Source: an uncultured Aquimarina sp. (GTDB lineage Bacteria > Bacteroidota > Bacteroidia > Flavobacteriales > Flavobacteriaceae). From it: DNA of 64,000 nt. Where the stretch lies: contig NZ_CANLMP010000008.1 of assembly GCF_947492405.1 (NCBI RefSeq), positions 1 through 64,000 of the forward strand. Direction: 5' to 3'. The position numbers were made by a program, and so were the translations under genes. Of this stretch, positions 51,651 through 60,522 are shown piece by piece. Position 1 is the stretch's first letter, and every line of letters starts with the position of its first letter. The notes beneath the pieces are model-generated. The model had not been told where the DNA came from. It made no database searches and worked only from the letters and a program-made list of their open reading frames with translations.

Positions 51651-53228
51651 TTAAGCTGACTTCTTTCTCTTACGATATTTACTAAAAACTATGTAACCAA
51701 TCAGTGCGACCAAGAAGTAATAGAAATAAGATACAGGTTTTCCATTACCACCAACGGTAGTAAATAGCCGTTCCCAGCGTATTTTGTTAAAAAGCCCTTT
51801 AGCATTGGTGTCCCAACTCATCCATATAAAAACAGGTTTCCCTACAATATGATTTGCAGGTACATATCCCCAAGCACGACTATCTTCACTATTATGTCGA
51901 TTATCACCCATCATCCAATAATAATCCTGCTTAAAAGTGTAAGTGTCAATAGGGTTTCCATTTAATAATACCTGATTTTTATTTACAGATAACTTATTGT
52001 CAATACCCATTTCTGATCCTTCATAGACTTCTATAATTCTTCGATATAAAGAAAAGCTTTCTAAATCCATTTTTACCGTTTTTCCAGCTTCAGGAATATA
52101 GATAGCACCAAAATTATCATAATTCCAGTTTACCTTTCCGTTATTAGGAAAAACTCCATAAGCTTTTTGTCCTTTAGGAGTAATATCTCTACTTATTGAG
52201 GCAACGTTTGGATGATTTTTAAATTTATTTGCAGATTCCTTAGTAATGCCTTTAATGAAAAATCGTTCTTCATTATATCCAAATTCCTGAGGATTTTTAG
52301 CTTTTATTTTGTAGCGGTCATACAATGCTTGAGGGTTAAAACGACCTCCTTTAGTAGTTCCGCTATATGAAAATTGTAATTGTGCTCTATCTGGTAATTC
52401 CGTTTGTTTTCCATTGATATGTACATATCCATTCACAATCGATAAGAAATCACCGGGGACACCTACGCAACGCTTTACATAATTAGATTTTTTATCAATA
52501 GGTTTGTATACGTTAATACCAGAGGGATCCCTAAAAAAACGAACTGTATCCACTGGCCAACTAAATACGACAATATCATTACGTTTGATTTTTTGAAAAC
52601 CTGGTAGTCTGAAATATGGGTATTGTATATCGCTATTGTATGATTTAGTCCTTACTAATGGAATAGTGTCATGTACCATAGGAAAAGAAACCGATGTCAT
52701 AGGTGTTCTGGCACCATAATGAAATTTACTTACAAACAAGAAGTCCCCGACCAATAATGTTCTTTCTAAAGATCCAGTAGGTATTGTATAAGGTTGCATA
52801 AAGTACGTATGTACTAGGGTAGCTGCAACTACTGCAAAAAGAATAGAACTTATCCATTCTCCAGTAGCGGTTTTAGGTTTTAGATCTCTACTTTCTATAT
52901 AATTTACATCCAACATGTAATTTACATAGTAAATATATAATCCCAATGTAACGATTACCAAAATAGTATCTGTGGTTGTGTTTTTTCCGAAGCTTCTAAT
53001 AGTTTCTACCCATACTACAGGAAGCATAATTACATTAATAACCGGAATAAATAAGAGAATCACCCACCACCAAGGGCGATTGATTATTTTCATTAATACT
53101 ACTGCATTGTAAACAGGTATTGCCGCTTCCCACGCTTTTCTTCCTGCTTTAACGTATAATTTCCAAGTTCCTAAGAAATGTACTACTTGTACTGCCAGGA
53201 AAAAAATAAACCATTCTGATAGTGTCAT
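51651..53228 (-). CDS. lepB: Signal peptidase I, Bacteroidota long form
   Basis: 525 aa, much longer than the 324-aa E. coli LepB. The N-terminal ~110 residues hold extra membrane helices (DUF5684-like). Catalytic Ser is in IPTGSLERTLLVGD (S153), preceded by a membrane helix. General-base Lys is in SNYVKRCVGVPGD (K252), with about 100 residues between the pair instead of the usual 55. A large insertion follows before the conserved box GDNRHNSEDSRAWGYVP. One more C-terminal helix ends KYRKRKKS. It removes signal peptides of Sec and Tat exports at the periplasmic face. Confidence 0.94.
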   Translation of the reverse strand: MTLSEWFIFFLAVQVVHFLGTWKLYVKAGRKAWEAAIPVYNAVVLMKIINRPWWWVILLFIPVINVIMLPVVWVETIRSFGKNTTTDTILVIVTLGLYIYYVNYMLDVNYIESRDLKPKTATGEWISSILFAVVAATLVHTYFMQPYTIPTGSLERTLLVGDFLFVSKFHYGARTPMTSVSFPMVHDTIPLVRTKSYNSDIQYPYFRLPGFQKIKRNDIVVFSWPVDTVRFFRDPSGINVYKPIDKKSNYVKRCVGVPGDFLSIVNGYVHINGKQTELPDRAQLQFSYSGTTKGGRFNPQALYDRYKIKAKNPQEFGYNEERFFIKGITKESANKFKNHPNVASISRDITPKGQKAYGVFPNNGKVNWNYDNFGAIYIPEAGKTVKMDLESFSLYRRIIEVYEGSEMGIDNKLSVNKNQVLLNGNPIDTYTFKQDYYWMMGDNRHNSEDSRAWGYVPANHIVGKPVFIWMSWDTNAKGLFNKIRWERLFTTVGGNGKPVSYFYYFLVALIGYIVFSKYRKRKKSA

Positions 53229-53292
53229 TCTTTGTATGTTTTTAGTATAAGTGTGTCTAACTATAAAAGTGTTACACTTTTTAATTGTTTCG

Positions 53293-53991
53293 TTATAAGC
53301 CTAAAACGTCTTTCATTCCGAAAATCCCGGTTTTGCTGGATAACCATTCTGCAGCTACAACAGCACCGAGTGCGAATCCCTTACGATTATGTGCAGTATG
53401 TTTAATTTCTATATCATCTACTGCAGATGTATAAGTAACCGTGTGTGTACCGGGCACGTTTTCAATTCTTTTTGCAATAATCGGAATTGTATTATCGTTT
53501 CCTTTGTCTAATTGCCAAGCATCTTTATCCGTATTTTCTATTACACCTTCTGCTAATGTAATTGCTGTTCCGCTGGGAGCATCTAATTTCTGCGTATGAT
53601 GAATCTCTTCCATATGAATATCATATCCATCTATCGGATTCATCATTTTAGCTAATTTTTTGTTTAACTCAAAAAACAAATTCACTCCTAAGCTGTAATT
53701 TGATGCATAAATAAAACCACCTTTTTTTTCCTTACAAAGAGATATGATATGATCATAATGATCCAACCAGCCTGTGGTTCCTGAAACAATAGGTACCCCA
53801 GCATTAAAGCAGTTCGTAATATTATTTACTGCTGCAGAAGGAATACTAAAATCTATAGCTACATCAGCTACAGATACATCATAATCTTTATCGTCCTTGT
53901 CTACTGTTAATACAATACTGTGGCCTCTTTCTGTAGCGATTTTTTCTATGGTTTTACCCATTCTGCCATATCCTAGTAGCGCAATCTTCAT
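53293..53991 (-). CDS. dapB: 4-hydroxy-tetrahydrodipicolinate reductase
   Basis: 232 aa, at the short end for DapB, as in other Bacteroidota. NAD(P)-binding GYGRMGKTIEKIA at 7-19, VSGTTGWLDHYD, the YSLGVNLFFELNKK catalytic region, and the substrate/catalytic motif EEIHHTQKLDAPSGTA (His-His, Lys, SGTA). Reduces the cyclic product of DapA in lysine and diaminopimelate synthesis. Lies between lepB and DUF5683, all on one strand with short gaps. Confidence 0.95.
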   Translation of the reverse strand: MKIALLGYGRMGKTIEKIATERGHSIVLTVDKDDKDYDVSVADVAIDFSIPSAAVNNITNCFNAGVPIVSGTTGWLDHYDHIISLCKEKKGGFIYASNYSLGVNLFFELNKKLAKMMNPIDGYDIHMEEIHHTQKLDAPSGTAITLAEGVIENTDKDAWQLDKGNDNTIPIIAKRIENVPGTHTVTYTSAVDDIEIKHTAHNRKGFALGAVVAAEWLSSKTGIFGMKDVLGL

Positions 53992-54016
53992 ATTTTTGGT
54001 GTGGTGGTTATAAAAT

Positions 54017-54628
54017 TTAGAAACTATAATTTAGTGACATACCATAATTGGGTTTGCCACCTAATTCATTAAAATTCACTTTTGGTTTAAAGGATAGGTC
54101 TTTAGAAACATTAAATTGCTGTAAATGGGCAGTTACATTGGCGTCAATTATGTTTAGAACATATAAACCTACTGTAATCATTATTGATAATTCCTGATCT
54201 TTTCTAAAGCGTCGTTGTCTATCTATTAATTGTTCGTTTGTAAGAACAGATAATCTATTAGTTGGGTCATCCGGAACACCTGCTAATCTACTTTTATAAA
54301 AATCACGAGCTTCGGTATATAAATCATTATTAAACTTATAATAATATATCCCAGCTCCCAATGCGCCATAAACAATTGGTATTTTCCAATACTTTCCAGT
54401 ATGTGCTTGTCCAAGTCCAGGTAGTATAGCTGAATAAAAAGCAGCTCTAGCAGGAGCTAAGGGTTCATAAGGTCTTAATTTTTGATTCTTTTTCTTCTTC
54501 TTTTTTACGGCTACTTCTTCTGTAACTACTTTTAGTTCTTCGTTTTCATCCTTCTCTTGAGCAGAAATAGAATGAATACAAAAAAGCAGGAATAGGATAA
54601 TATAAAAGGATTTAGTTCTCACTATCAA
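54017..54628 (-). CDS. DUF5683 domain membrane protein
   Basis: 203 aa. Signal peptide ending SISAQ, a Lys-rich linker (VAVKKKKKKNQKLRPYEPL), then the DUF5683 core PARAAFYSAILPGLGQAHTGKYWKIPIVYGALGAGIYYY with two hydrophobic segments, a charged loop, and a C-terminal membrane or barrel-like strand. Function unknown. It overlaps the end of parB by 17 nt, and the parA-parB-DUF5683-dapB-lepB order looks like a preserved flavobacterial block (recollection, not tested). Confidence 0.82.
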   Translation of the reverse strand: MIVRTKSFYIILFLLFCIHSISAQEKDENEELKVVTEEVAVKKKKKKNQKLRPYEPLAPARAAFYSAILPGLGQAHTGKYWKIPIVYGALGAGIYYYKFNNDLYTEARDFYKSRLAGVPDDPTNRLSVLTNEQLIDRQRRFRKDQELSIMITVGLYVLNIIDANVTAHLQQFNVSKDLSFKPKVNFNELGGKPNYGMSLNYSF

Positions 54629-55517
54629 TAAGTTTCTTTAGGCGTTTAAAATCTTCTTCTGAAGAAAACGGGATAATTAATTTCCCACGTCCATTACTGG
54701 AAACCTTTACGTCAATCTTCGCACCAAAATATTCTGAGAAATCTTTAATTCCTTTTAAAATATACTGGGGAGCTTTACTTTCTGTTTTTTCAGTAGTAGA
54801 TTTTTCTTCTTTGTTATTTAAAGACCTAACTAATTTTTCAGTGTTACGAACAGATAACGAATCTCCAATAATTTTTTCATAAATATCAAGTTGTTGCTGC
54901 TGATCCTGAATATTAATCAATGCTCTTCCGTGACCCATTGAGATAAATCCATCTCGAATACCAGTTTGTACGATAGGATCTAATTTTAACAATCTTAAAT
55001 AATTAGCAATAGTAGATCTTTTTTTACCTACACGATCACTTAATTGTTCTTGGGTTAATTGAATCTCGTCTATTAATCTTTGATACGATAATGAAATCTC
55101 GATAGGATCTAAATCCTGACGTTGGATATTCTCTACCAGCGCCATAGTCAATGACTCCTGATCATCTGCAATACGAATATATGCAGGGATAGTTTTTAAT
55201 CCAACTAGTTTAGATGCCCTAAAGCGTCTTTCTCCACTTACTAACTGATACTTGTCAAAATCTAATTTACGAACTGTAATCGGTTGAATTACACCTATTT
55301 CTTTTATGGAAGTAGCTAGTTCTTGTAGTGTTTCGTCATTAAAACTTGTACGTGGCTGAAAAGGATTTACTTCAATACTATTGAGATCCAATTCTATAAT
55401 ATTTCCAACCACCTTATCAGCATTTTTGTCATCCGCTGATTTGATATCATTTTCCGGGTCTTTCAATAAAGCCGATAACCCTCTGCCTAAAGCTTGTTTT
55501 TTCGTTGCCTTCGCCAT
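54612..55517 (-). CDS. parB: Chromosome-partitioning protein ParB
   Basis: 301 aa. N-terminal KKQALGRGLSALLKDPE is the ParB box that binds ParA. The CTP-binding/N-terminal domain has NPFQPRTSF, LVSGERRFRASKL and ENIQRQDLDPIE. A helix-turn-helix follows (LTQEQLSDRVGKKRSTIANYLRLL), then GHGRALI and a C-terminal dimerisation segment. It spreads from parS sites and organises the origin region. I found no full parS in this window. Its start is 6 nt after the parA stop. Confidence 0.95.
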   Translation of the reverse strand: MAKATKKQALGRGLSALLKDPENDIKSADDKNADKVVGNIIELDLNSIEVNPFQPRTSFNDETLQELATSIKEIGVIQPITVRKLDFDKYQLVSGERRFRASKLVGLKTIPAYIRIADDQESLTMALVENIQRQDLDPIEISLSYQRLIDEIQLTQEQLSDRVGKKRSTIANYLRLLKLDPIVQTGIRDGFISMGHGRALINIQDQQQQLDIYEKIIGDSLSVRNTEKLVRSLNNKEEKSTTEKTESKAPQYILKGIKDFSEYFGAKIDVKVSSNGRGKLIIPFSSEEDFKRLKKLIDSEN

Positions 55518-55523
55518 GAATCC

Positions 55524-56288
55524 TTAACTATTTTTCTTTATAATCTCGTGCGCCAAACTTAAGTAATTACTAGCACCTTTACTAGAAGCATCATAATTTA
55601 TTATGCTTTCTCCATAACTAGGTGCTTCGCTTAAACGTATATTTCTCTGAATGATTGTTTTAAAAACCATTTCATTAAAATGTTTCTGTACTTCTTCGAC
55701 TACTTGATTAGATAATCTTAATCTCGAATCATACATCGTTAATAATAACCCTTCGATATCCAGATGTTGATTATGAATTTTCTGAACACTTTTAATAGTA
55801 TTTAATAATTTACCTAATCCTTCTAGTGCAAAATACTCACATTGGATAGGAATGATAACCGAATCTGAAGCAGTAAGCGCATTTAACGTCAATAAACCAA
55901 GCGACGGTGCACAATCGATCAGGATATAATCATATGCTGATTTAAGATGATCAATAGCTTTTTTTAGCATATATTCTCGTTCATCTTTATCTACTAGTTC
56001 AATCTCTATAGCTACCAGATCAATATGCGCTGGTATAATATCTACATTAGGAGAACTCGTCTCTAATATTGCTTCCTCAGGTTTAATAGTATGTTCCAGA
56101 ATCTGATAGGTTCCTTTTTCAATACTTTCTACATCTAGTCCCAGTCCTGAAGTAGCATTAGCTTGAGGATCTGCATCTATAAGTAATACTTTTTTCTCTA
56201 ATACTCCTAGAGAAGCTGCTAAATTTACGGAAGTGGTTGTTTTACCAACACCACCTTTTTGATTGGCAATCGCTATTATTTTACCCAT
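55524..56288 (-). CDS. parA: Chromosome-partitioning ATPase ParA (Soj type)
   Basis: 254 aa. Deviant Walker A KGGVGKTTTSVNLAASL near residues 11-27 with the signature Lys, DADPQANATSGLG, YDYILIDCAPSLGLLTLNAL (Walker B) and IQCEYFALEGL. Forms ATP-dependent dimers on DNA and moves ParB-parS complexes. No N-terminal HTH, so it is the chromosomal short form. First gene of the parA-parB run. A near-match -10 (TATTTTTA) lies about 25 nt upstream. Confidence 0.95.
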   Translation of the reverse strand: MGKIIAIANQKGGVGKTTTSVNLAASLGVLEKKVLLIDADPQANATSGLGLDVESIEKGTYQILEHTIKPEEAILETSSPNVDIIPAHIDLVAIEIELVDKDEREYMLKKAIDHLKSAYDYILIDCAPSLGLLTLNALTASDSVIIPIQCEYFALEGLGKLLNTIKSVQKIHNQHLDIEGLLLTMYDSRLRLSNQVVEEVQKHFNEMVFKTIIQRNIRLSEAPSYGESIINYDASSKGASNYLSLAHEIIKKNS

Positions 56289-56367
56289 GTGGGGAGATTT
56301 GGATTTAAGCGATAAAAATACAATTAATTATACATTATAAAAATGAAAAATATTAACAGTGTTTAAT

Positions 56368-56399
56368 AAAAAAGCCCATCAGCTGAAACTGATGGGTTT
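56368..56399 (-). terminator. Rho-independent terminator after the M16 peptidase gene
   Basis: Stem CCCATCAG/CTGATGGG with a 6-nt loop and, on the minus strand, a CTTTTTTA tail. It isolates the peptidase gene from parA downstream. Confidence 0.8.
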
Positions 56400-56421
56400 C
56401 TGGATGGATAATAAGTTTAAA

Positions 56422-59274
56422 TTATTCTTTTTCCGGCATTAGTATACCCAAAATATATCCTGTGTCAACATATTTTTTAGCAACATTCTGAATATCTTGT
56501 TTGGATAGTTTAGCAATAGTTTCTATGTAGGTTTCTCCGCTCTCTATTGGTGTTTGATTAAAATCAGCATTCTGAAGATTGCCCAACCAAAACGAGTTTT
56601 GTTTACTTTTTTCTTTGTGGTCTAATAATCTAGATTCTTTAATTTTAGAAAGATCCTTATCAGTTGGTCCATTTTTTATGATCTTTTGCAATTCAGCAAT
56701 AGCAGCATCAGTTAATTTTTTTACGTTTTCCGGTCCACAAGGAAAACTTATACTAAAATTATAACTTCCATATGGTAGTTTATTGAGTCTTCCTCTTGCG
56801 CCAACACCATATACGCCACTTTCTTCTTCTCTAAGTTTTTCAATTAATTTGATAGAAAGGATTTCTCCTAGAACTTTTATGGCTAAATCTTCGGATTTAT
56901 CGTATTCTGTTTCGCCTCTCCAAATAATATTTACAGAGCTTTTAGGATCTTTACCCTTATAAACTGTTTTTTTATGAGCACCAGCTATTGGTCTAAAATC
57001 AGATACTTTATAGGTTTCATCTTTACCAGTATCCGGTAAACTACCAATATATTTTTCTATATATTCTTTAAGTTTAATTTCATCAATACTTCCTACCAAG
57101 TAGAAATTGAACCCTCCAACACCAGCAAACCTCTCTTTATACTTTTGGTACGCAAGTTCATAATTAACGGCGTCTAATTTTTCTGAAGTCGGAAAACCAG
57201 TATATCTTGGGTTTTCTCCGTATTGAAATTTATTAAATTCTTCCTGGAAATAATTTTGCGGATTAGAAAGATAATTTGCTAAAAAACCTTTTTGTTTTTC
57301 CAGTTCTATTCTAAATGCTTTCTCGTCTTTATTTACATCTGTAAAATATAAATAAAGTTGTTGGAATAGTATTTCCAGATCTTTAGAAGTGGTAAAACCA
57401 TTAAAACCTTCCGAGATAGTACTGATATATGGACTTAATGCAACAATTTTACCAGACATTACTTTTCTGATGTCATTACGTGATAGTCCGCCTAAACCGG
57501 TTTGCGCTACACTACCGCTCCCAAAAACAATTTGCATATATTCTTCATCGGTATATAAAGAATTTCCCCCATAACTAAATGCAGAAAATAAAATTTCATC
57601 GTTTTTAAAATCAGTTTTTTTATAAGTGATTTTTGCTCCGTTATCTAATTTAAGAACTGTATAACCTAGTTTCTCATTAGTTTTAGAAGAAATAATTTTT
57701 CCGGAAGGATGGATATTTTCGATCAGGTTTTCTCGAACTTCTTCATCTTGATAGTCTTCTATTTTAGAAGTTTCTATTGTTTTTAATAAAGAAATAATTT
57801 CTTCTTTCGTTACCTGTTTAAGACCTTCTTTTTCAGGTCCGGTCATTATTATTGCACGATTATCATTGTGTAAAAAAATCTTAATTAATTCATTTACTTC
57901 TTCTAAAGTAATGGTTGGTAATTGTGAGATTGTAAATTGATATTCCCATTCGATTCCAGGAATAGGTTCCTGTTCAAGGTAATTATTAATATACTCTCCT
58001 ACAATTCTATTAGATTCTCTTTTATCTTTATCCTTGAACGATTTTTCCCATCTTGCCGAAATATCTTTTTTTGCACGATCTAGTTCTCCTTTCTTGAATC
58101 CGTATTGTTGTACTCTTTTATTCTCTTGTAGAATTACTTTCAAAGCATTAAGTTGTCCAGTTTCAGAAGTCAAAGCAAAAGATTGATATGCTTTCTTATT
58201 TCTTGCAAAAATACCGCTATGATTACTTCCTGCAAATACGAAAGGTGGATTGGGCTTGTTTCTTAGTTCGTTAAGACGGTTATTCATCATTTGGGTGAAC
58301 ACTTTTTCTACAATATCCTTTCTGTAATCATCTACTGTAGTCATCGGTTTTGAGGTCTCTCTATCTTTATACATTAATCTTACTATAGAGTTAGAAGCTT
58401 CTTTGTCGGAAACTACAGCGATAAGAGTTTCCTCGTGATTAGGGGAGTCATAAGTTTCTCTTTTTTTAGGGTTCTCAGGCATTTTGATACCACCGAAATG
58501 ATCTTTTATCTTTTGTTCTAAAGTTGCAACATCAAGATCTCCAACAGCAATTACTGACATTAAATCTGGTCTGTACCAATCTTTATAATAACTTCTTATA
58601 TCTTCATATTTAAAATTTTCCAGATTTTCTTTTGTACCTATAGGTAAACGTTCAGAATATTTAGAATTATAAGCAATGATGGGTAAGTATTTTTGGAGCA
58701 TTCTTTCATTAGCACCTTTTCCTATGCGGTACTCCTCTAAGACAACGCCTCTTTCTCCATCAATTCCTTCTTCTGTTAGTGCTGCGTTGTGAGCCCAATC
58801 TTCTATAATCTGAAATCCCTTTTCTAATTTTTCTGGATCATCACTGGGAATAGGTAAAATATACACTGTTTGATCAAAGCTTGTATATGCATTTAAATCT
58901 GCACCAAATTTGACTCCAATGGTCTGCAGATAATCAATCAGATCGTTCTTTTTAAAATTTTTTGTACCATTGAAGTTCATGTGCTCCATAAAATGAGCAA
59001 GTCCTAATTGATGTTTATTTTCTAAGATAGACCCTGCATTTACCACTAATCTTAACTCTACTTTATCTTCTGGTTTTCCATTATTTCTGATGTAATAGGT
59101 GAGGCCATTATCTAGTTTTCCAATTTTTACATTAGGGTCTATTGGGATTTTAGTCTCATTTTCTACGCTAGAGGATACTCCAAGTTCTTTAGTAGTAGTT
59201 TGAGCAATTATGGTAAACTGGATAAGATGTAAAAAAGCTACAATTAGTATGTTAGAAATTGTTTTTCTCTTCAT
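56422..59274 (-). CDS. M16-family zinc metallopeptidase (pitrilysin/insulinase type), exported
   Basis: 950 aa, two M16 halves in one chain. Signal peptide ends IIAQ. First half: inverted zinc motif HFMEH (HxxEH at 94-98) in LGLAHFMEHMNFNGTKNF, with the third ligand Glu in ERGVVLEEYR. The second half (from about 540) lacks HxxEH and should form the other half of the cleft, containing the R-Y-like region EESGVYGVGARGRLNKLPYG that binds substrate. These enzymes degrade peptides in the periplasm or at the surface. The preferred substrate is unknown. Monocistronic. Confidence 0.93.
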   Translation of the reverse strand: MKRKTISNILIVAFLHLIQFTIIAQTTTKELGVSSSVENETKIPIDPNVKIGKLDNGLTYYIRNNGKPEDKVELRLVVNAGSILENKHQLGLAHFMEHMNFNGTKNFKKNDLIDYLQTIGVKFGADLNAYTSFDQTVYILPIPSDDPEKLEKGFQIIEDWAHNAALTEEGIDGERGVVLEEYRIGKGANERMLQKYLPIIAYNSKYSERLPIGTKENLENFKYEDIRSYYKDWYRPDLMSVIAVGDLDVATLEQKIKDHFGGIKMPENPKKRETYDSPNHEETLIAVVSDKEASNSIVRLMYKDRETSKPMTTVDDYRKDIVEKVFTQMMNNRLNELRNKPNPPFVFAGSNHSGIFARNKKAYQSFALTSETGQLNALKVILQENKRVQQYGFKKGELDRAKKDISARWEKSFKDKDKRESNRIVGEYINNYLEQEPIPGIEWEYQFTISQLPTITLEEVNELIKIFLHNDNRAIIMTGPEKEGLKQVTKEEIISLLKTIETSKIEDYQDEEVRENLIENIHPSGKIISSKTNEKLGYTVLKLDNGAKITYKKTDFKNDEILFSAFSYGGNSLYTDEEYMQIVFGSGSVAQTGLGGLSRNDIRKVMSGKIVALSPYISTISEGFNGFTTSKDLEILFQQLYLYFTDVNKDEKAFRIELEKQKGFLANYLSNPQNYFQEEFNKFQYGENPRYTGFPTSEKLDAVNYELAYQKYKERFAGVGGFNFYLVGSIDEIKLKEYIEKYIGSLPDTGKDETYKVSDFRPIAGAHKKTVYKGKDPKSSVNIIWRGETEYDKSEDLAIKVLGEILSIKLIEKLREEESGVYGVGARGRLNKLPYGSYNFSISFPCGPENVKKLTDAAIAELQKIIKNGPTDKDLSKIKESRLLDHKEKSKQNSFWLGNLQNADFNQTPIESGETYIETIAKLSKQDIQNVAKKYVDTGYILGILMPEKE

Positions 59275-59489
59275 TGATAAATTATTAGTCTAAACTCATT
59301 TTCAAGTTTAATAGAGTCTTAAAATAGTTAAAAATTCAATACTCAACTGTTTTTAGTTGAATGTGAAATTAGAGAACTTTACTCTTGATAGGGGGTAATC
59401 AATTAGTTTTTAAATATTAATTTAACCAACTATTGTTTTCCTATAAAGTTCTTTAGCCTATGAAATTTAGGTGCTAATGTATGGGGTTT

Positions 59490-59533
59490 GTAAAAAAAAA
59501 CTGAATACCGGATAGAAACTCTGATATTCAGTT
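59490..59533 (-). terminator. Rho-independent terminator after the SDR gene
   Basis: Minus-strand stem AACTGAATA/TATTCAGTT with a 16-nt loop and a run of nine T. The rest of the 283-nt gap (59275-59557) shows no gene; it must hold the M16 promoter, which I could not locate. Confidence 0.75.
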
Positions 59534-59557
59534 AATTTTAATAGTACTTAATATGTT

Positions 59558-60439
59558 TTATTTACTTTTTTTAGCTCTGATAGCTGCTTCTAACATATCC
59601 CACATTTGCTCTGGTACCTGATCGAGTAAGTTAAATTGTCCTGCTCCTTTTAGCCATTCTCCTCCATCAAGAGTGATTACTTCACCATTAACATAAGCTG
59701 AAAAATCGGAAACAAGATATGCTGCTAAGTTTGCTAGTTCTTGATGTTCTCCTAAACGTTGAAGAGGGACTTTTTTAGAAAGATCAAATTTATCTTTCAT
59801 ATCACCAGGTAAAAGTCTATCCCATGCGCCTTTGGTAGGAAAAGGTCCTGGAGCAATTGCATTAAAACGCATTCCATATTTAGCCCATTCTACAGCAAGC
59901 GATCGTGTCATAGCCAATACTCCTGCTTTAGCAGTGGCACTAGGTACTACGTAAGCAGAACCAGTCCAAGCATAAGTAGTAACTATATTTAGTACATTAG
60001 TGTTTTCGTATTTGGTGTCTATCCAATGTTTACCAAAAGCAAGTGTACAGTTTTTGGTTCCCTTTAATACAATATCGATGATAGTGTCAAAAGCATTAGC
60101 TGATAATCGTTCAGTAGGGGAGATAAAATTTCCTGCAGCATTGTTTAGTAATATATCTACTGATCCAAAAGCTTTGAGTACTTGATCTCTCATTGATTCT
60201 ACCTGATCATAATGTCTTACATCACATTGTACAGGTATACAAGTTCCTCCTGTTTCCGCTTCAAGTTCTTTAACAGTACCTTGAAGTTTTTCGAGATTAC
60301 GCGAAGTAATAGCCACTTTGGCACCAAGTTCCATAAAATACTTAGTCATTGATTTACCTAATCCGCTACCACCACCGGTAACTACAATGTTTTTTCCTTC
60401 CAAGGCTCCATCACGAAGCATTTTATCAGTATAGCTCAT
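59558..60439 (-). CDS. SDR-family oxidoreductase, 2,4-dienoyl-CoA reductase-like
   Basis: 293 aa. Rossmann motif TGGGSGLGKSMTKYF (about 22-36), NNAAGNF, and catalytic region SATAKAGVLAMTRSLAVEW: S-x-x-x-K rather than the usual Y-x-x-x-K. That Ser/Lys layout and the FNAIAPGPFPTKGAW segment are typical of mammalian-type 2,4-dienoyl-CoA reductases (DECR), which remove double bonds in beta-oxidation of unsaturated fatty acids. An enoyl reductase role is the alternative. It lies downstream of scpA, separated by a 30-bp palindrome. Confidence 0.87.
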   Translation of the reverse strand: MSYTDKMLRDGALEGKNIVVTGGGSGLGKSMTKYFMELGAKVAITSRNLEKLQGTVKELEAETGGTCIPVQCDVRHYDQVESMRDQVLKAFGSVDILLNNAAGNFISPTERLSANAFDTIIDIVLKGTKNCTLAFGKHWIDTKYENTNVLNIVTTYAWTGSAYVVPSATAKAGVLAMTRSLAVEWAKYGMRFNAIAPGPFPTKGAWDRLLPGDMKDKFDLSKKVPLQRLGEHQELANLAAYLVSDFSAYVNGEVITLDGGEWLKGAGQFNLLDQVPEQMWDMLEAAIRAKKSK

Positions 60440-60490
60440 ATGTTTTGTATTAATATCGTTCGTTATTTTTGTGAAAGTTACAATTTATAT

Positions 60491-60520
60491 TTAAAATACT
60501 ATGCATGCATAGTATTTTAA
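60491..60520. repeat. 30-bp perfect palindrome between scpA and the SDR gene
   Basis: TTAAAATACTATGCA followed directly by its exact reverse complement TGCATAGTATTTTAA. It begins 2 nt past the scpA stop codon (60523-60525) and ends 50 nt before the SDR start. As RNA it makes a long hairpin; as DNA it is a symmetric site. Without a T run beyond the stem it is not a classic terminator. Confidence 0.85.
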
Positions 60521-60522
60521 CA

